Origin: JABMMZ01 sp044341025
GTDB taxonomy: Bacteria > Bacteroidota > Bacteroidia > NS11-12g > UBA955
Direction: 5' to 3'
Assembly: GCA_044341025.1 (NCBI GenBank)
Contig: JBIISM010000006.1
Location: 1-64,000, forward strand
DNA: 64,000 bases
Made by a program: the position numbers and the translations under genes. Numbering within the stretch: the stretch's first letter is position 1; each line of letters begins with the position of its first letter. Below are positions 18,484-27,166 of this stretch, piece by piece. Below the pieces are notes generated by a model. That model did no database searches. It saw only the letters and a program-made list of their open reading frames with translations, and was not told the origin of the DNA.

Positions 18484-19115
18484 TGTTTGGTTTTCTTAGG
18501 GAATTCTATATGTTCAAAGATGTCTTTAAGAGAATCATAGGTATCGAAATCCTTGGCTTTTATAAAATCCTTATCAACCCAAACGACTTCAGTAATGTCT
18601 TCTTCAACTTGTGGAACGACCGAATGATCTCCCCAGGCCACCATTCTGAACCAAGCCGTTTTCTTTAGTATCCATCGACCTTTTAGCCAATAAACGTGGT
18701 AGGTGTTTGATACTTTCCCAAGAATCCCCAAGAAATTAAGACCACATTCTTCGTGCACCTCGCGCAGGGCAGCAAGACGCAAGTCTTCTCCTTCTTCAAG
18801 TTTGCCTTTGGGCAAATCCCATTTACCCAAACGCTTTATGAGCAACAATTGCCCACGTTCATTGAACACAACACCTCCCGCGGCCTTAATGAGTTTAAAT
18901 TGCTTCTTAATGGCTGCATAAAGAACATTCGGTTGCTCAGTTTTGAACAACAAACAACTTGGACCTTCGAATACGCCCGAGGTAAGTTGTTGAACCACTG
19001 TATTTAAATCAGACGCATTAAAAACAGCACAATCTTTCTTGTTTACAAATTGATTATTATTTGTAAAAACAATGGTGTGTGCGTTGATGAATATTTTATA
19101 GCTTTGCTGCGACAT
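18480..19115 (-). CDS. NUDIX hydrolase
   Basis: About 211 residues from ATG 19115 (MSQQSYKIFIN). The frame extends upstream to 19214 but into pyrE, so I rejected the longer form. The complete Nudix box (GX5EX7REUXEEXGU) reads GKLEEGEDLRLAALREVHEECGL-like, around residues 123-145. An N-terminal 90-residue extension has no recognised domain. Nudix enzymes hydrolyse nucleoside diphosphates linked to another moiety; the substrate cannot be inferred. Its start codon overlaps that of divergent pyrE inside CATG, so each promoter lies in the other gene's coding region. Confidence 0.88.
   Translation of the reverse strand: MSQQSYKIFINAHTIVFTNNNQFVNKKDCAVFNASDLNTVVQQLTSGVFEGPSCLLFKTEQPNVLYAAIKKQFKLIKAAGGVVFNERGQLLLIKRLGKWDLPKGKLEEGEDLRLAALREVHEECGLNFLGILGKVSNTYHVYWLKGRWILKKTAWFRMVAWGDHSVVPQVEEDITEVVWVDKDFIKAKDFDTYDSLKDIFEHIEFPKKTKH
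19099..19106 (+). promoter_or_regulatory. Promoter -7 element for pyrE
   Basis: TAGCTTTG ends 7 nt before the pyrE ATG and lies inside the 5' coding sequence of the NUDIX gene on the other strand. Confidence 0.55.
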
Positions 19116-19773
19116 GGTATCAAAAGAAATCAGTGCAAAAATAGCACAATCTTTGCTTGAAAGCGAAGCTGTTAAATTGAATGTTGAAAATCCTTTTACA
19201 TGGACCAGTGGCATGCGTTCGCCTGTTTACTGTGACAACCGTGTAACGCTCTCTTACCCCGTAATTCGCAAGTACATCACCAACTGCTTAAGCGAGGTGA
19301 TCAAAAACGAATACCCGTCTTTAAAAGGCGTAGTAGGTGTTGCAACAGCGGGTATTCCTCAAGGTGCTTTGATTGCAGATGAATTAAATATTCCATTTGC
19401 ATACATCCGTGCGGAAGCAAAAAAGCATGGTTTAAAGAACGCCATTGAAGGTCATTTGACGGCAGGATGTAAAGTTGTTGTGGTGGAAGATTTGATTAGC
19501 ACGGGCAAAAGCAGTTTGAAAGCTGTTGAAGATTTAAGGGAAAACGGTTTTGAAGTGGTAGGCTTGGTTTCCATATTTAATTATGGATTTGCAGCGACCC
19601 ATCAAAAATTCTTAGATGCCCAGTGTCCTTATGTGTCCTTATGTGATTTTAACACCTTAGCTGAAGAAGCTGCAAAAACCAATTACATCAGTGAAGAAGC
19701 CCAAGTGAAAGTTTCAGAGTGGAACAAAGATGCCCAGGCTTGGAGCGATGCATTTAGCGCTAAGAACGCTTAA
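19114..19773 (+). CDS. pyrE: Orotate phosphoribosyltransferase
   Basis: 219 residues. Converts orotate and PRPP to OMP in pyrimidine synthesis. Family landmarks are NPFTWTSGMRSPVYCDNR near the N-terminus, the lysine-rich flexible-loop segment IRAEAKKHGLKNAIEG, and the PRPP-binding VVVVEDLISTGKSS. The start MVSKEISAKIAQSLL fits the family N-terminus and follows a TAGCTTTG element. It is transcribed divergently from the NUDIX gene with overlapping start codons. Confidence 0.95.
   Translation: MVSKEISAKIAQSLLESEAVKLNVENPFTWTSGMRSPVYCDNRVTLSYPVIRKYITNCLSEVIKNEYPSLKGVVGVATAGIPQGALIADELNIPFAYIRAEAKKHGLKNAIEGHLTAGCKVVVVEDLISTGKSSLKAVEDLRENGFEVVGLVSIFNYGFAATHQKFLDAQCPYVSLCDFNTLAEEAAKTNYISEEAQVKVSEWNKDAQAWSDAFSAKNA
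19136..19143 (-). promoter_or_regulatory. Promoter -7 element for the NUDIX gene
   Basis: TATTTTTG on the minus strand, 20 nt from the NUDIX ATG and lying inside the pyrE coding sequence. Confidence 0.5.
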
Positions 19774-19902
19774 GCTTTCCCTTTTATTTTTGATTGTGCC
19801 TGAAGAGGCGAACACACCAAATGCCCCTTTTGAAAACGCAGTGAAATCCTGTACTTGAGCATTTTTTTCAGAAAACCGAAGCAATCCGAGTTGTAAAAGA
19901 TC

Positions 19903-20685
19903 TTATTTTGAGATGTAGCCTTTCATGATACCACGATCAGAAGCCTTAATAAATTGAAGGATTTCGTCCCTTTCAGGGGTAGCAGGCATATTGGCTTCAA
20001 TGTGGGAGATGGCCTTGTTGTTGTTTAGACCACGCACATAAAGCGTTCTGTATATTTCTTGAATTTCAGCTATTTTATCGGGAGTGAAAGCGCGGCGTCT
20101 TAGGCCAATTGAATTTACGCCCTCGTAACTAAGTGGTTCACGTGCTGCCTTTGTATAAGGGGGTACATCTTTACGCACCAAGCTGCCACCACTGATCATG
20201 GCATGGCGCCCGATGTGAACAAATTGGTGAACAAGAGTTGCCCCGCCAAGTATTGCAGATTCGCCAATAACGACATGGCCTGCCACTTGGGTGCTGTTTG
20301 CAAGAATGACATGGTCGCCAATAACACAATCGTGCGCTACGTGGCTGTATGCCATAATTAAACAGTTTGCACCAATTTCGGTTTGTCCTCTGTCTTTAGT
20401 GCCACGGTTAATGGTAGCACATTCGCGAATGGTGGTATTGTCGCCAATAATGGTAAGAGAATCTTCGCCATCAAATTTTAAATCTTGTGGGATTGCGGAG
20501 ATAATAGCACCCGGAAATATTTTTACATTTTTTCCGATTCGGGCACCTTCAAAAATGGTTACACCTGAACCTATCCAGGTACCTTCACCAATTTCTACAT
20601 TTTTATGAATGGTAACGAAAGGATCGATTACCACATTTTCTGCAACCTTCGATTGCGGATGAACATAAGCTAGGGGTTGAATCAT
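19903..20685 (-). CDS. lpxA: Acyl-ACP-UDP-N-acetylglucosamine O-acyltransferase
   Basis: 260 residues. First step of lipid A synthesis: transfer of a 3-hydroxyacyl group to UDP-GlcNAc. The protein is a left-handed beta-helix built of isoleucine-patch hexapeptide repeats over residues about 1-190, with the catalytic-His segment AYSHVAHDCVIG and the conserved NRGTKDRGQTEIG ahead of it, then the alpha-helical C-terminal domain (RRRAFTPDKIAEIQEIYR). It is the last gene of the lpxD-lpxC/fabZ-lpxA run; 55 nt separate it from lpxC-fabZ. Confidence 0.96.
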   Translation of the reverse strand: MIQPLAYVHPQSKVAENVVIDPFVTIHKNVEIGEGTWIGSGVTIFEGARIGKNVKIFPGAIISAIPQDLKFDGEDSLTIIGDNTTIRECATINRGTKDRGQTEIGANCLIMAYSHVAHDCVIGDHVILANSTQVAGHVVIGESAILGGATLVHQFVHIGRHAMISGGSLVRKDVPPYTKAAREPLSYEGVNSIGLRRRAFTPDKIAEIQEIYRTLYVRGLNNNKAISHIEANMPATPERDEILQFIKASDRGIMKGYISK

Positions 20686-20740
20686 TTTTCAGTAATTACT
20701 TCTATATACAATTTTGGAGGCCTTAGCCCCCAAAAGAAAT

Positions 20741-22135
20741 TTATTTTATTTTAACAATTTGAGCCATCATTTCTGCTTCGCTTACCAATTTCTCGCCAAC
20801 GAAACATCTGCCGCGCATTAAACAGATCCCTCTTCTTACTGGCTCTAGCATTTCAAGCTTCATAACCAAAGTATCACCTGGAACAACTTTGTCTTTAAAT
20901 CTTGCTTTGTCAATTTTCAAAAACAATGTGGTATAGTTTTCAGGGTCTTCAACCTCACTTAAGATAAGCACTCCACCAGCTTGAGCCATGGCTTCTAGTT
21001 GCAGTACGCCTGGGAAAATTGGATCTCCAGGGAAGTGGCCATCAAAGAAGTATTGGTCGCCTGTGATGTTTTTTATGGCAATCACATAGGTTGGAGTCTT
21101 TTCTAAAATTTTATCCACCAACAAGAACGGATGTTTATGTGGTAAGAACTTAGAAATTTCTTTGTATTCGTATAAAGCTTTTACATTCGGGTTGTATACC
21201 GGTGCATCGCTGTTGTTTTTCTTCTTGGTTTTTTTAATTAACGCTTTAATTTTCCTTGCAAAGGCAACATTCGAAGCATGGCCAGGACGGGCTGCCATAA
21301 TTTGCGCTTTTATAGGCATACCTATAAGGGCTAAGTCGCCCAATAAATCAAGTAACTTGTGACGTGCTGGCTCATTTTGGAATCTTAACTCCAAATTGTT
21401 TAAAATACCTTCTTTCCTAACTTCTACTTTTGGTTTGTTAAATACCTTAGCCAATCTTTCCATTTCCTCATCTTCAACCACACGGTCAACAATAACGATG
21501 GCATTGTTCAAATCGCCACCTTTAATCAAATTGTTGTTCAACATCATTTCCAATTCGTGAAGGAAACAAAAGGTTCTGCAACTTGCTATTTCTTTTTCAA
21601 ACTCATTTAAATTGGTAATGGTTGCGTGCTGGCTGCCTAAAACAGGGCTGTTGTAATCAACCATTACCGTTGCACGGTAATCGTCTAATGGCATAGCCAC
21701 CATTTCAATATGGTTTTGGTTGTCGTTGTAGTGCACATTTACAGGAATATGAAAATACTCACGTTCGGCATCTTGTTCAACGATTCCGACAGACAATAAG
21801 GCATCCACAAATGGCTTAGAACTTCCATCCATAATTGGCATCTCCGGACCATCAATTTCTAAAAGAACATTGTCTAATTCCAATCCAACCAGTGCGGCCA
21901 AGGCATGCTCAACCGTATTCACACGGGCGCCATTTTTTTCTAAAGTGGTGCCTCTGGAAGTATCAACCACCAATTCGCAATCTGCTTCAATAATAGGCTG
22001 GCCTTCTAAATCGGTTCTTTGAAATTTATACCAATGGTTGACTGGCGCTGGAGAGAAAGTCAAATTTACAACCGCTCCGGTGTGCAAGCCAACGCCTGAA
22101 ACGGTTATTGAATTTTTTATTGTGGTTTGTTTCAT
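20741..22135 (-). CDS. lpxC-fabZ: Fused UDP-3-O-acyl-GlcNAc deacetylase / 3-hydroxyacyl-ACP dehydratase
   Basis: 464 residues, a fusion typical of Bacteroidota. The LpxC part (about 1-305) holds SGVGLHTG, the zinc-site HALAALVGLELDN and EIDGPEMPIMDGSS, and HKLLDLLGDLALIG. The FabZ part (about 320-464) has FLPHKHPFLLVDKI with the catalytic His, HFPGDPIFPGVLQLEAMAQ with the catalytic Glu, and a strand-rich end. It couples the committed lipid A step with the dehydratase of fatty-acid elongation that competes for the same 3-hydroxyacyl-ACP. Start and stop overlap lpxD by 4 nt. Confidence 0.97.
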   Translation of the reverse strand: MKQTTIKNSITVSGVGLHTGAVVNLTFSPAPVNHWYKFQRTDLEGQPIIEADCELVVDTSRGTTLEKNGARVNTVEHALAALVGLELDNVLLEIDGPEMPIMDGSSKPFVDALLSVGIVEQDAEREYFHIPVNVHYNDNQNHIEMVAMPLDDYRATVMVDYNSPVLGSQHATITNLNEFEKEIASCRTFCFLHELEMMLNNNLIKGGDLNNAIVIVDRVVEDEEMERLAKVFNKPKVEVRKEGILNNLELRFQNEPARHKLLDLLGDLALIGMPIKAQIMAARPGHASNVAFARKIKALIKKTKKKNNSDAPVYNPNVKALYEYKEISKFLPHKHPFLLVDKILEKTPTYVIAIKNITGDQYFFDGHFPGDPIFPGVLQLEAMAQAGGVLILSEVEDPENYTTLFLKIDKARFKDKVVPGDTLVMKLEMLEPVRRGICLMRGRCFVGEKLVSEAEMMAQIVKIK

Positions 22136-23169
22136 TTTGATGTTAATTCTTTTATGTGTTTTTCAAGTTCTTTTATCCTATTTTCTAGTTGGGGTAAATT
22201 GCGCAAGATCACTTGGCTTTTGAATGCCTCTTTAATTGGCATTGCAGGGCTGCCAATAAATTGTTGATTCGGTTCTTTAATGGTTTTAGGAATTCCACTC
22301 TGACCACCTATTTGAGTTCCATCGGCAATGGTGATGTGTCCAACGATACCGACTTGTGCTCCGATTACACAACCCTTGCCTACCTTGGTACTACCAGCAA
22401 CACCGCTAAGTCCAGCGACAACTGTATTTTCGCCTATTTCAGCATTGTGAGCAATTTGTACCATATTGTCAAGTTTTACGCCTTTCCTAATAATGGTAGA
22501 ACCCATGGTTGCTCTATCTAAGCAGCAATTTGAGCCAGTTTCCACATTGTCTTCAATGATAACATTTCCGATTTGAGGAATTTTAGCATAAGTACCATCC
22601 GGCGTGGGCGCAAAACCAAATCCATCGGACCCAATGACAGTGCCTGCGTGGATGATGCAATTGTTTCCTACATGGCAATCAGAGTATAATTTAACCCCAG
22701 AGTAAAACAAAGTATTGTTCCCTATTTTCGCTTTTTGACCTACAAAAACATGGGGGTATAATTGGGCATTGTCTCCAACGATGGCAGCCTCTTCAATTAC
22801 AACATAAGGACCGATAAACACATTTTTTCCAATGCTTGCAGATTCAGCAATAACGGCCGTTGGGTGTATGCCTTCTCTTTGCTGGTGTGGGTTAAACCAA
22901 GCATTCAATACCATACAAAATCCATAGTATGGCATGGCATGTCGAATGATGGTACACTGAACAGGTTTTTCTAAAACCAAATCGTTTGAAACAATAACAA
23001 CTGAAGCTTTTGTTTCATAAATAAAGTTAAGGTATTTGGGATTGGCTAAAAAGCTAACCTCACCTGGACCAGCGGTTTCAATTTTCCCAGCAGCACTAAC
23101 GGATGCAGAGGCATCACCTTCAATGCTACCTTGTATAAGTTCTGCTATTTGAGCGGCATTTATCTGCAT
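22132..23169 (-). CDS. lpxD: UDP-3-O-acylglucosamine N-acyltransferase
   Basis: 345 residues. Third lipid A step, N-acylation of UDP-3-O-acylglucosamine. An N-terminal uridine-binding domain (residues about 1-100, with SFLANPKYLNF) precedes a hexapeptide-repeat beta-helix (about 105-310), which contains GSDGFGFAP and the catalytic-His segment VQIAHNAEIGEN; a short coiled C-terminal helix follows. It is 24 nt downstream of the HD-domain gene and overlaps lpxC-fabZ by 4 nt. Confidence 0.96.
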   Translation of the reverse strand: MQINAAQIAELIQGSIEGDASASVSAAGKIETAGPGEVSFLANPKYLNFIYETKASVVIVSNDLVLEKPVQCTIIRHAMPYYGFCMVLNAWFNPHQQREGIHPTAVIAESASIGKNVFIGPYVVIEEAAIVGDNAQLYPHVFVGQKAKIGNNTLFYSGVKLYSDCHVGNNCIIHAGTVIGSDGFGFAPTPDGTYAKIPQIGNVIIEDNVETGSNCCLDRATMGSTIIRKGVKLDNMVQIAHNAEIGENTVVAGLSGVAGSTKVGKGCVIGAQVGIVGHITIADGTQIGGQSGIPKTIKEPNQQFIGSPAMPIKEAFKSQVILRNLPQLENRIKELEKHIKELTSK

Positions 23170-23193
23170 AAATATATCCTGCGAAGATAAGGC

Positions 23194-24414
23194 TTAGCGG
23201 TAATAGCATAAATAATATTTTTTCACAGTCTGATTCAAGGCTTTTAGGTTGTAATTATCGCTTGCATCTGTAACATCCAAGACCTCTCCCGACTTTTTCA
23301 AGATGCGAATACCGGTGCTCTTTTCAACTTTATACGCATCATTGGCCAGGGTGTTCATTGATGCAAAATAGACCCCTTGATCGGGCTTAAGCTTGAATTT
23401 ACTTACCATTTTTTCCTGCATTTCTGCAACATCCTTCATTGGAATGACCTTCGAAGAAAGTTGAATTTTAGGCAGATGTCTATTGACTAAGTTTTTAGCC
23501 AACAAAGCCAAAACTTTATCGTTGCAAAACTGCCAGTTTTTAATGGCAGAAATCACATCTGAATCGTCCAATTGTATGAATTGATTCAAAACATTAGGGT
23601 CTTCCATAAATTGCTTTACATCAATATGGTTTTTCAAAAAGAAATCGAGTGCTGGAGAGGCATACAATTGCATACCTTCTTTGGATACCTCTGCGGCCCT
23701 TCGCATGGTGTTGGTGAGCAAAACATCGGCTGCAACAACGGTTTTGTGCAAATAAACTTGCCAATACATTAAGCGTCTGGCGATAATAAACTTTTCAATG
23801 CTGTATATTCCCTTCTCTTCAACCACCAATTCATCATCCACAACATCCAACATGTGAATAATGCGCTCTGAACCAATTATACCTTCGCTTACTCCAGTAT
23901 AAAAGCTGTCACGGCCCAAATAATCAAGTCGGTCCATATCCAATTGACCAGAGATCAATTGGTGTAAAAAAGCCTTTTTATAGCGGTTGCTGAAAATCTG
24001 AATACACAAGTCCAATTTCCCTTTAAATTGTCTGTTTAATTCCTCCATCATCATCATCGAAATACTTTCGTGTGGCACCGAATGAATGATGGTATGTTCA
24101 AGTGAGTGGCTATAAGGACCATGGCCAATATCATGCAACAAAATAGCACAGTATAGAGCCTCAGCCTCTGCATCCGATATTTTAACATTTTTTTGGCGCA
24201 AAGTAAACACCGCATTCATCATCAAATGCAAGGCGCCTAGGGCGTGGTGAAAACGAGAATGGGTTGCTCCTGGGTATACAATTTCAGTCATACCCAACTG
24301 ACGAATGCGTCTGAGTCTTTGAACAAAAGGGTGCTCAATGAGGTCGTAGACCAATTTACTTGGAATACTCAAAAAACCATAGACTGGGTCGTTTATAATT
24401 TTACTTTTGTTCAT
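23194..24414 (-). CDS. HD-domain phosphohydrolase (dNTPase-like)
   Basis: About 406 residues from ATG 24414 (MNKSKIINDPVYGF); the extra upstream codons to 24450 lack family-like sequence. The N-terminal half is an HD domain: RLRRIRQLGMTEIVYPGATHSRFHHALG, then LLHDIGHGPYSHSLEH with the HD pair, and DMDRLDYLGRDSFYTG with the last metal ligand. This is the YdhJ/SAMHD1-like group that lies directly upstream of lpxD in many Bacteroidota. Substrate unknown. The region ahead of the start holds CAATTTTG, one mismatch from the -7 element, 6 nt from ATG. Confidence 0.88.
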   Translation of the reverse strand: MNKSKIINDPVYGFLSIPSKLVYDLIEHPFVQRLRRIRQLGMTEIVYPGATHSRFHHALGALHLMMNAVFTLRQKNVKISDAEAEALYCAILLHDIGHGPYSHSLEHTIIHSVPHESISMMMMEELNRQFKGKLDLCIQIFSNRYKKAFLHQLISGQLDMDRLDYLGRDSFYTGVSEGIIGSERIIHMLDVVDDELVVEEKGIYSIEKFIIARRLMYWQVYLHKTVVAADVLLTNTMRRAAEVSKEGMQLYASPALDFFLKNHIDVKQFMEDPNVLNQFIQLDDSDVISAIKNWQFCNDKVLALLAKNLVNRHLPKIQLSSKVIPMKDVAEMQEKMVSKFKLKPDQGVYFASMNTLANDAYKVEKSTGIRILKKSGEVLDVTDASDNYNLKALNQTVKKYYLCYYR

Positions 24415-24550
24415 TATCTGCAAAATTGACGATTTATTGTCATATTTCATTCATTATATTGCTTTAATTCTTCTTATTCAATACTTTATTGTATTTTTAA
24501 TTTATTATATTGTAGCAGGAATCCTGAGTGTACCAAAGCGAATACAAAAG

Positions 24551-24576
24551 AGCAAGTAATTAAAAATTTACTTGCT
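24551..24576. repeat. Perfect 9-bp inverted repeat upstream of rlmF
   Basis: AGCAAGTAA (24551-24559) and TTACTTGCT (24568-24576) are exact reverse complements separated by 8 nt. It sits 23 nt upstream of the rlmF -7 element and no T-run follows, so an operator-like role is more likely than a terminator. Confidence 0.5.
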
Positions 24577-24598
24577 GAAATCAGGCCTTGATTTCCCC

Positions 24599-24606
24599 TA
24601 AATTTG
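24599..24606 (+). promoter_or_regulatory. Promoter -7 element for rlmF
   Basis: TAAATTTG followed by 6 nt and the TTG start of rlmF at 24613, another close-spaced start. Confidence 0.55.
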
Positions 24607-24612
24607 TAGGCC

Positions 24613-25611
24613 TTGAAAAAATACCACAAAATACCTAAAAAAATTGCAGCGCCGCAACCCAAAGCGCCTGGTTTGCACCCTCGAAATACGCACCAAGGCA
24701 GGTATGATTTAGATGCACTGAGCAAAACACTTCCCGAACTGTTGAACTTCATTGTCAAAACTGATTTTGGCGACACCTCTATAGATTTCTTTAACCCTGA
24801 AGCAGTAAAAAACCTTAACAAAGCCATACTGTTCAAGGACTATAATATCAAATATTGGAATATTCCTAAAGGCTATTTATGCCCCCCTATTCCTGGGCGT
24901 GCAGATTACATTCACTTCTTGGCCGATGTATTAAATGAACTTCCGCAAAAAGACACATTAACCCATCCCAATTTTAAATGTTTGGATATTGGAACCGGGG
25001 CCAATTTAATTTACCCCATCATTGGTCAATCGGCATATAAATGGAAATTTATAGCAACAGACATTGATCAAATTGCCTTAGACAATGCAAATGAAATTTT
25101 GGAAAAAAATGCCGAATTGAGCGAAGATATTGAACTTAAACTTCAAGAAAATAAAAATGTATTTTTCAAAGGTATAGTCAACAAAGATGACTTCTTTGAA
25201 GCCAGTATTTGCAACCCGCCCTTTCATTCATCTCAAGAAGAAGCAAGCGCAGGAACCTTAAGGAAACTGAAGAATCTAAAAGCGGAAGTGGTGCAAGAAG
25301 ATGCTTTAAATTTTGGCGGTCAAAACAACGAGCTGATTTACGAGGGTGGCGAACTTAAATTTATACAAGACATGGCAAAAGAAAGCACAAAATTCAACAA
25401 GAATATTCTTTGGTTTAGCAGCTTAGTTTCTAAATCTGCTCATATCCATATACTTCAACGTTTCTTAAGTGAAATAGGCGTTGCAGAACAAAGAACCATA
25501 GAGATGGGCCAAGGCAATAAAACAAGTCGCTTTATTGCATGGACATTTTTCTCGAAATCCGAGCGATTGAAACACCTAGTAGGCAAAAAAATACAGAATG
25601 ATCCCAATTGA
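24613..25611 (+). CDS. rlmF: 23S rRNA adenine-N6 methyltransferase RlmF
   Basis: 332 residues, TTG start. Methylates A1618 of 23S rRNA. LHPRNTHQGRYDLDAL near residue 20 and the SAM-binding LDIGTGANLIYP are visible, and the catalytic motif NPPFHSSQEEA (N-P-P-F plus the RlmF-specific HSS) is at about 196-206. A basic, proline-containing N-terminal extension of about 18 residues precedes the family start; a later start is possible. Its 3' end overlaps the SET-domain gene by 14 nt. Confidence 0.92.
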   Translation: MKKYHKIPKKIAAPQPKAPGLHPRNTHQGRYDLDALSKTLPELLNFIVKTDFGDTSIDFFNPEAVKNLNKAILFKDYNIKYWNIPKGYLCPPIPGRADYIHFLADVLNELPQKDTLTHPNFKCLDIGTGANLIYPIIGQSAYKWKFIATDIDQIALDNANEILEKNAELSEDIELKLQENKNVFFKGIVNKDDFFEASICNPPFHSSQEEASAGTLRKLKNLKAEVVQEDALNFGGQNNELIYEGGELKFIQDMAKESTKFNKNILWFSSLVSKSAHIHILQRFLSEIGVAEQRTIEMGQGNKTSRFIAWTFFSKSERLKHLVGKKIQNDPN

Positions 25612-26011
25612 GATTCCTGAATCTGAGTATTTGTATTCAGGTATTTCTCAGATTGAAAATGCTGGAAATGGCTTATTTACAGCCATAAAAATATACAAAG
25701 GAGAGATTATTGCAATTTTTAAAGGGAAGGTTTTAAATGAGGCGCAAATTGAAAAGCGAATTGACATGAAACAAGATCAATATTTCATGAATTTACCCAA
25801 TGGAACCATTTTAGATGCTGGGAAAACCAAAGGCTTTGCAAAACTCGCCAACGACGCCCAAGCTTTTGATAACAATCTGTTTAAAAACAATTCAATTATC
25901 AGTATAGATGAAGAAGAAAACATTTGTTTGGTTGCAAAACGTTTGATTAAATCCGGTGAAGAAATTTTCTGTAGTTATGGAAAACGCTATTGGAAAAAAC
26001 ACGGCAAATAA
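25598..26011 (+). CDS. SET-domain methyltransferase
   Basis: 137 residues forming a compact SET domain. GNGLFTAIKIYKGEIIAIFKG matches the N-SET strands with the GxGxFA-like SAM loop; LANDAQ stands where eukaryotic SET proteins have xxNHSC; and the terminal EEIFCSYGKRYW has the conserved active-site Tyr. The first residues lie in a 14-nt overlap with rlmF, so the two genes are translationally linked. The methylated substrate, presumably a lysine of some protein, is unknown. Small free-standing bacterial SET proteins are uncommon. Confidence 0.85.
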   Translation: MIPIEIPESEYLYSGISQIENAGNGLFTAIKIYKGEIIAIFKGKVLNEAQIEKRIDMKQDQYFMNLPNGTILDAGKTKGFAKLANDAQAFDNNLFKNNSIISIDEEENICLVAKRLIKSGEEIFCSYGKRYWKKHGK

Positions 26012-26095
26012 ATTAAATGAATCGCCATATAAATTGACATTGCGCATTTATTGGAATGTCGTCGTTTAAAGTGTTAAACTTTGAAAAATCTGTCA

Positions 26096-26103
26096 TACCT
26101 TTG
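26096..26103 (+). promoter_or_regulatory. Promoter -7 element for mdh
   Basis: TACCTTTG, 35 nt upstream of the mdh ATG, so this gene has an ordinary short leader. TTTG also occurs at 26080-26083 but is too close to be the -33 box. Confidence 0.6.
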
Positions 26104-26138
26104 CCGAATAATTTATAACCCTTAAGCATCACAATCAT

Positions 26139-27074
26139 ATGAAAGTAACAGTCGTAGGAGCAGGAGCAGTTGGCGCAACATGCGCAGACAACATTGCCCG
26201 CAAAGAACTTTGTTCAGAATTGGTTTTATTAGACATTAAAGAAGGAATCAGCGAAGGTAAATCTTTGGATTTATTCCAAACCTCTTCTTTGCTTGGTTTT
26301 GACACCCGCATTACTGGTAGCACCAACGATTACACAAAAACGGCCAACAGCGATGTTGTGGTTATAACCAGTGGTATTCCGCGCAAACCGGGTATGACAC
26401 GTGAAGAACTTATCGGCACCAATGCAAGTATTGTAAAAGGCGTAACAGAAAATATTTTAAAGCATTCTCCAAATGCCATCATCATTGTTATCAGCAACCC
26501 GATGGACACCATGACCTATTTGGCCTTGAAATCAAGCGGTATTCCTAAAAACCGCATCATTGGTATGGGTGGCATCTTAGATAGTGCGCGTTTCAAATGT
26601 TATTTATCATTGGCAACAGGAGCATCAACCAACGACATCCACGGTGTTGTGATCGGCGGTCATGGCGACACCACCATGATTCCTTTAACCAGACTTGCTA
26701 CCATCAATGGCATGCCAGTAAGTTACAAATTAAACGAAGAAGCATTGGCTAAGGTTGCAGCTGACACTATGGTAGGTGGAGCTACTTTAACCGGCATGTT
26801 GGGAACCAGCGCATGGTATGCTCCAGGAGCTGCAGGTGCTGCCTTGGTAGAAGCCATTGTTAGAGACGAGAAAAAAGTAATGCCATGCTGCGTATACCTA
26901 GAAGGTGAATATGGTCAAAACGATATTTGCTTAGGTGTGCCAGTTATTATTGGTAAAAACGGTTGGGAAGAAATCATCGACTATAAATTAACAGAAAGCG
27001 AGCAAGCTGCATTCAACAAATCTGCAGAAGCAGTCAGAAGCATGAACAGCATATTGGGAAGCACCAACGCTTAA
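26139..27074 (+). CDS. mdh: Malate dehydrogenase
   Basis: 311 residues, LDH-like malate dehydrogenase of the TCA cycle. NAD-binding GAGAVGATCADNIA at residues 6-19; LLDIKEG, in which the Asp selects NAD; TSGIPRKPGMTREELI carrying the substrate-binding Arg pair after the family pattern GxxRKPGMxR; GGHGDTTMIPL with the catalytic His and Asp. Length and order fit. It stands alone with its own promoter and a strong terminator. Confidence 0.96.
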   Translation: MKVTVVGAGAVGATCADNIARKELCSELVLLDIKEGISEGKSLDLFQTSSLLGFDTRITGSTNDYTKTANSDVVVITSGIPRKPGMTREELIGTNASIVKGVTENILKHSPNAIIIVISNPMDTMTYLALKSSGIPKNRIIGMGGILDSARFKCYLSLATGASTNDIHGVVIGGHGDTTMIPLTRLATINGMPVSYKLNEEALAKVAADTMVGGATLTGMLGTSAWYAPGAAGAALVEAIVRDEKKVMPCCVYLEGEYGQNDICLGVPVIIGKNGWEEIIDYKLTESEQAAFNKSAEAVRSMNSILGSTNA

Positions 27075-27090
27075 TTCAATACGACTATTT

Positions 27091-27124
27091 AAAAGTCCTA
27101 AGTTAAAACTTAGGACTTTTTTTT
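27091..27124 (+). terminator. Rho-independent terminator of mdh
   Basis: Perfect 13-bp stem: 27091-27103 pairs with 27108-27120, loop TAAA, followed by further T residues. Its A-rich left arm means it could also work on the other strand. Confidence 0.85.
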
Positions 27125-27142
27125 ACTCAAAATTAAAGGCAT

Positions 27143-27150
27143 TATATTTG
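27143..27150 (+). promoter_or_regulatory. Promoter -7 element for the thioredoxin-like gene
   Basis: TATATTTG, 16 nt before ATG 27167. Confidence 0.6.
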
Positions 27151-27166
27151 CTTCAATTTAAGATAA

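Noticed and set aside
19774..19902. Possible small RNA between pyrE and lpxA
   Set aside because: A 4-bp GCCT/AGGC hairpin is visible but there is no promoter or U-run to support it.
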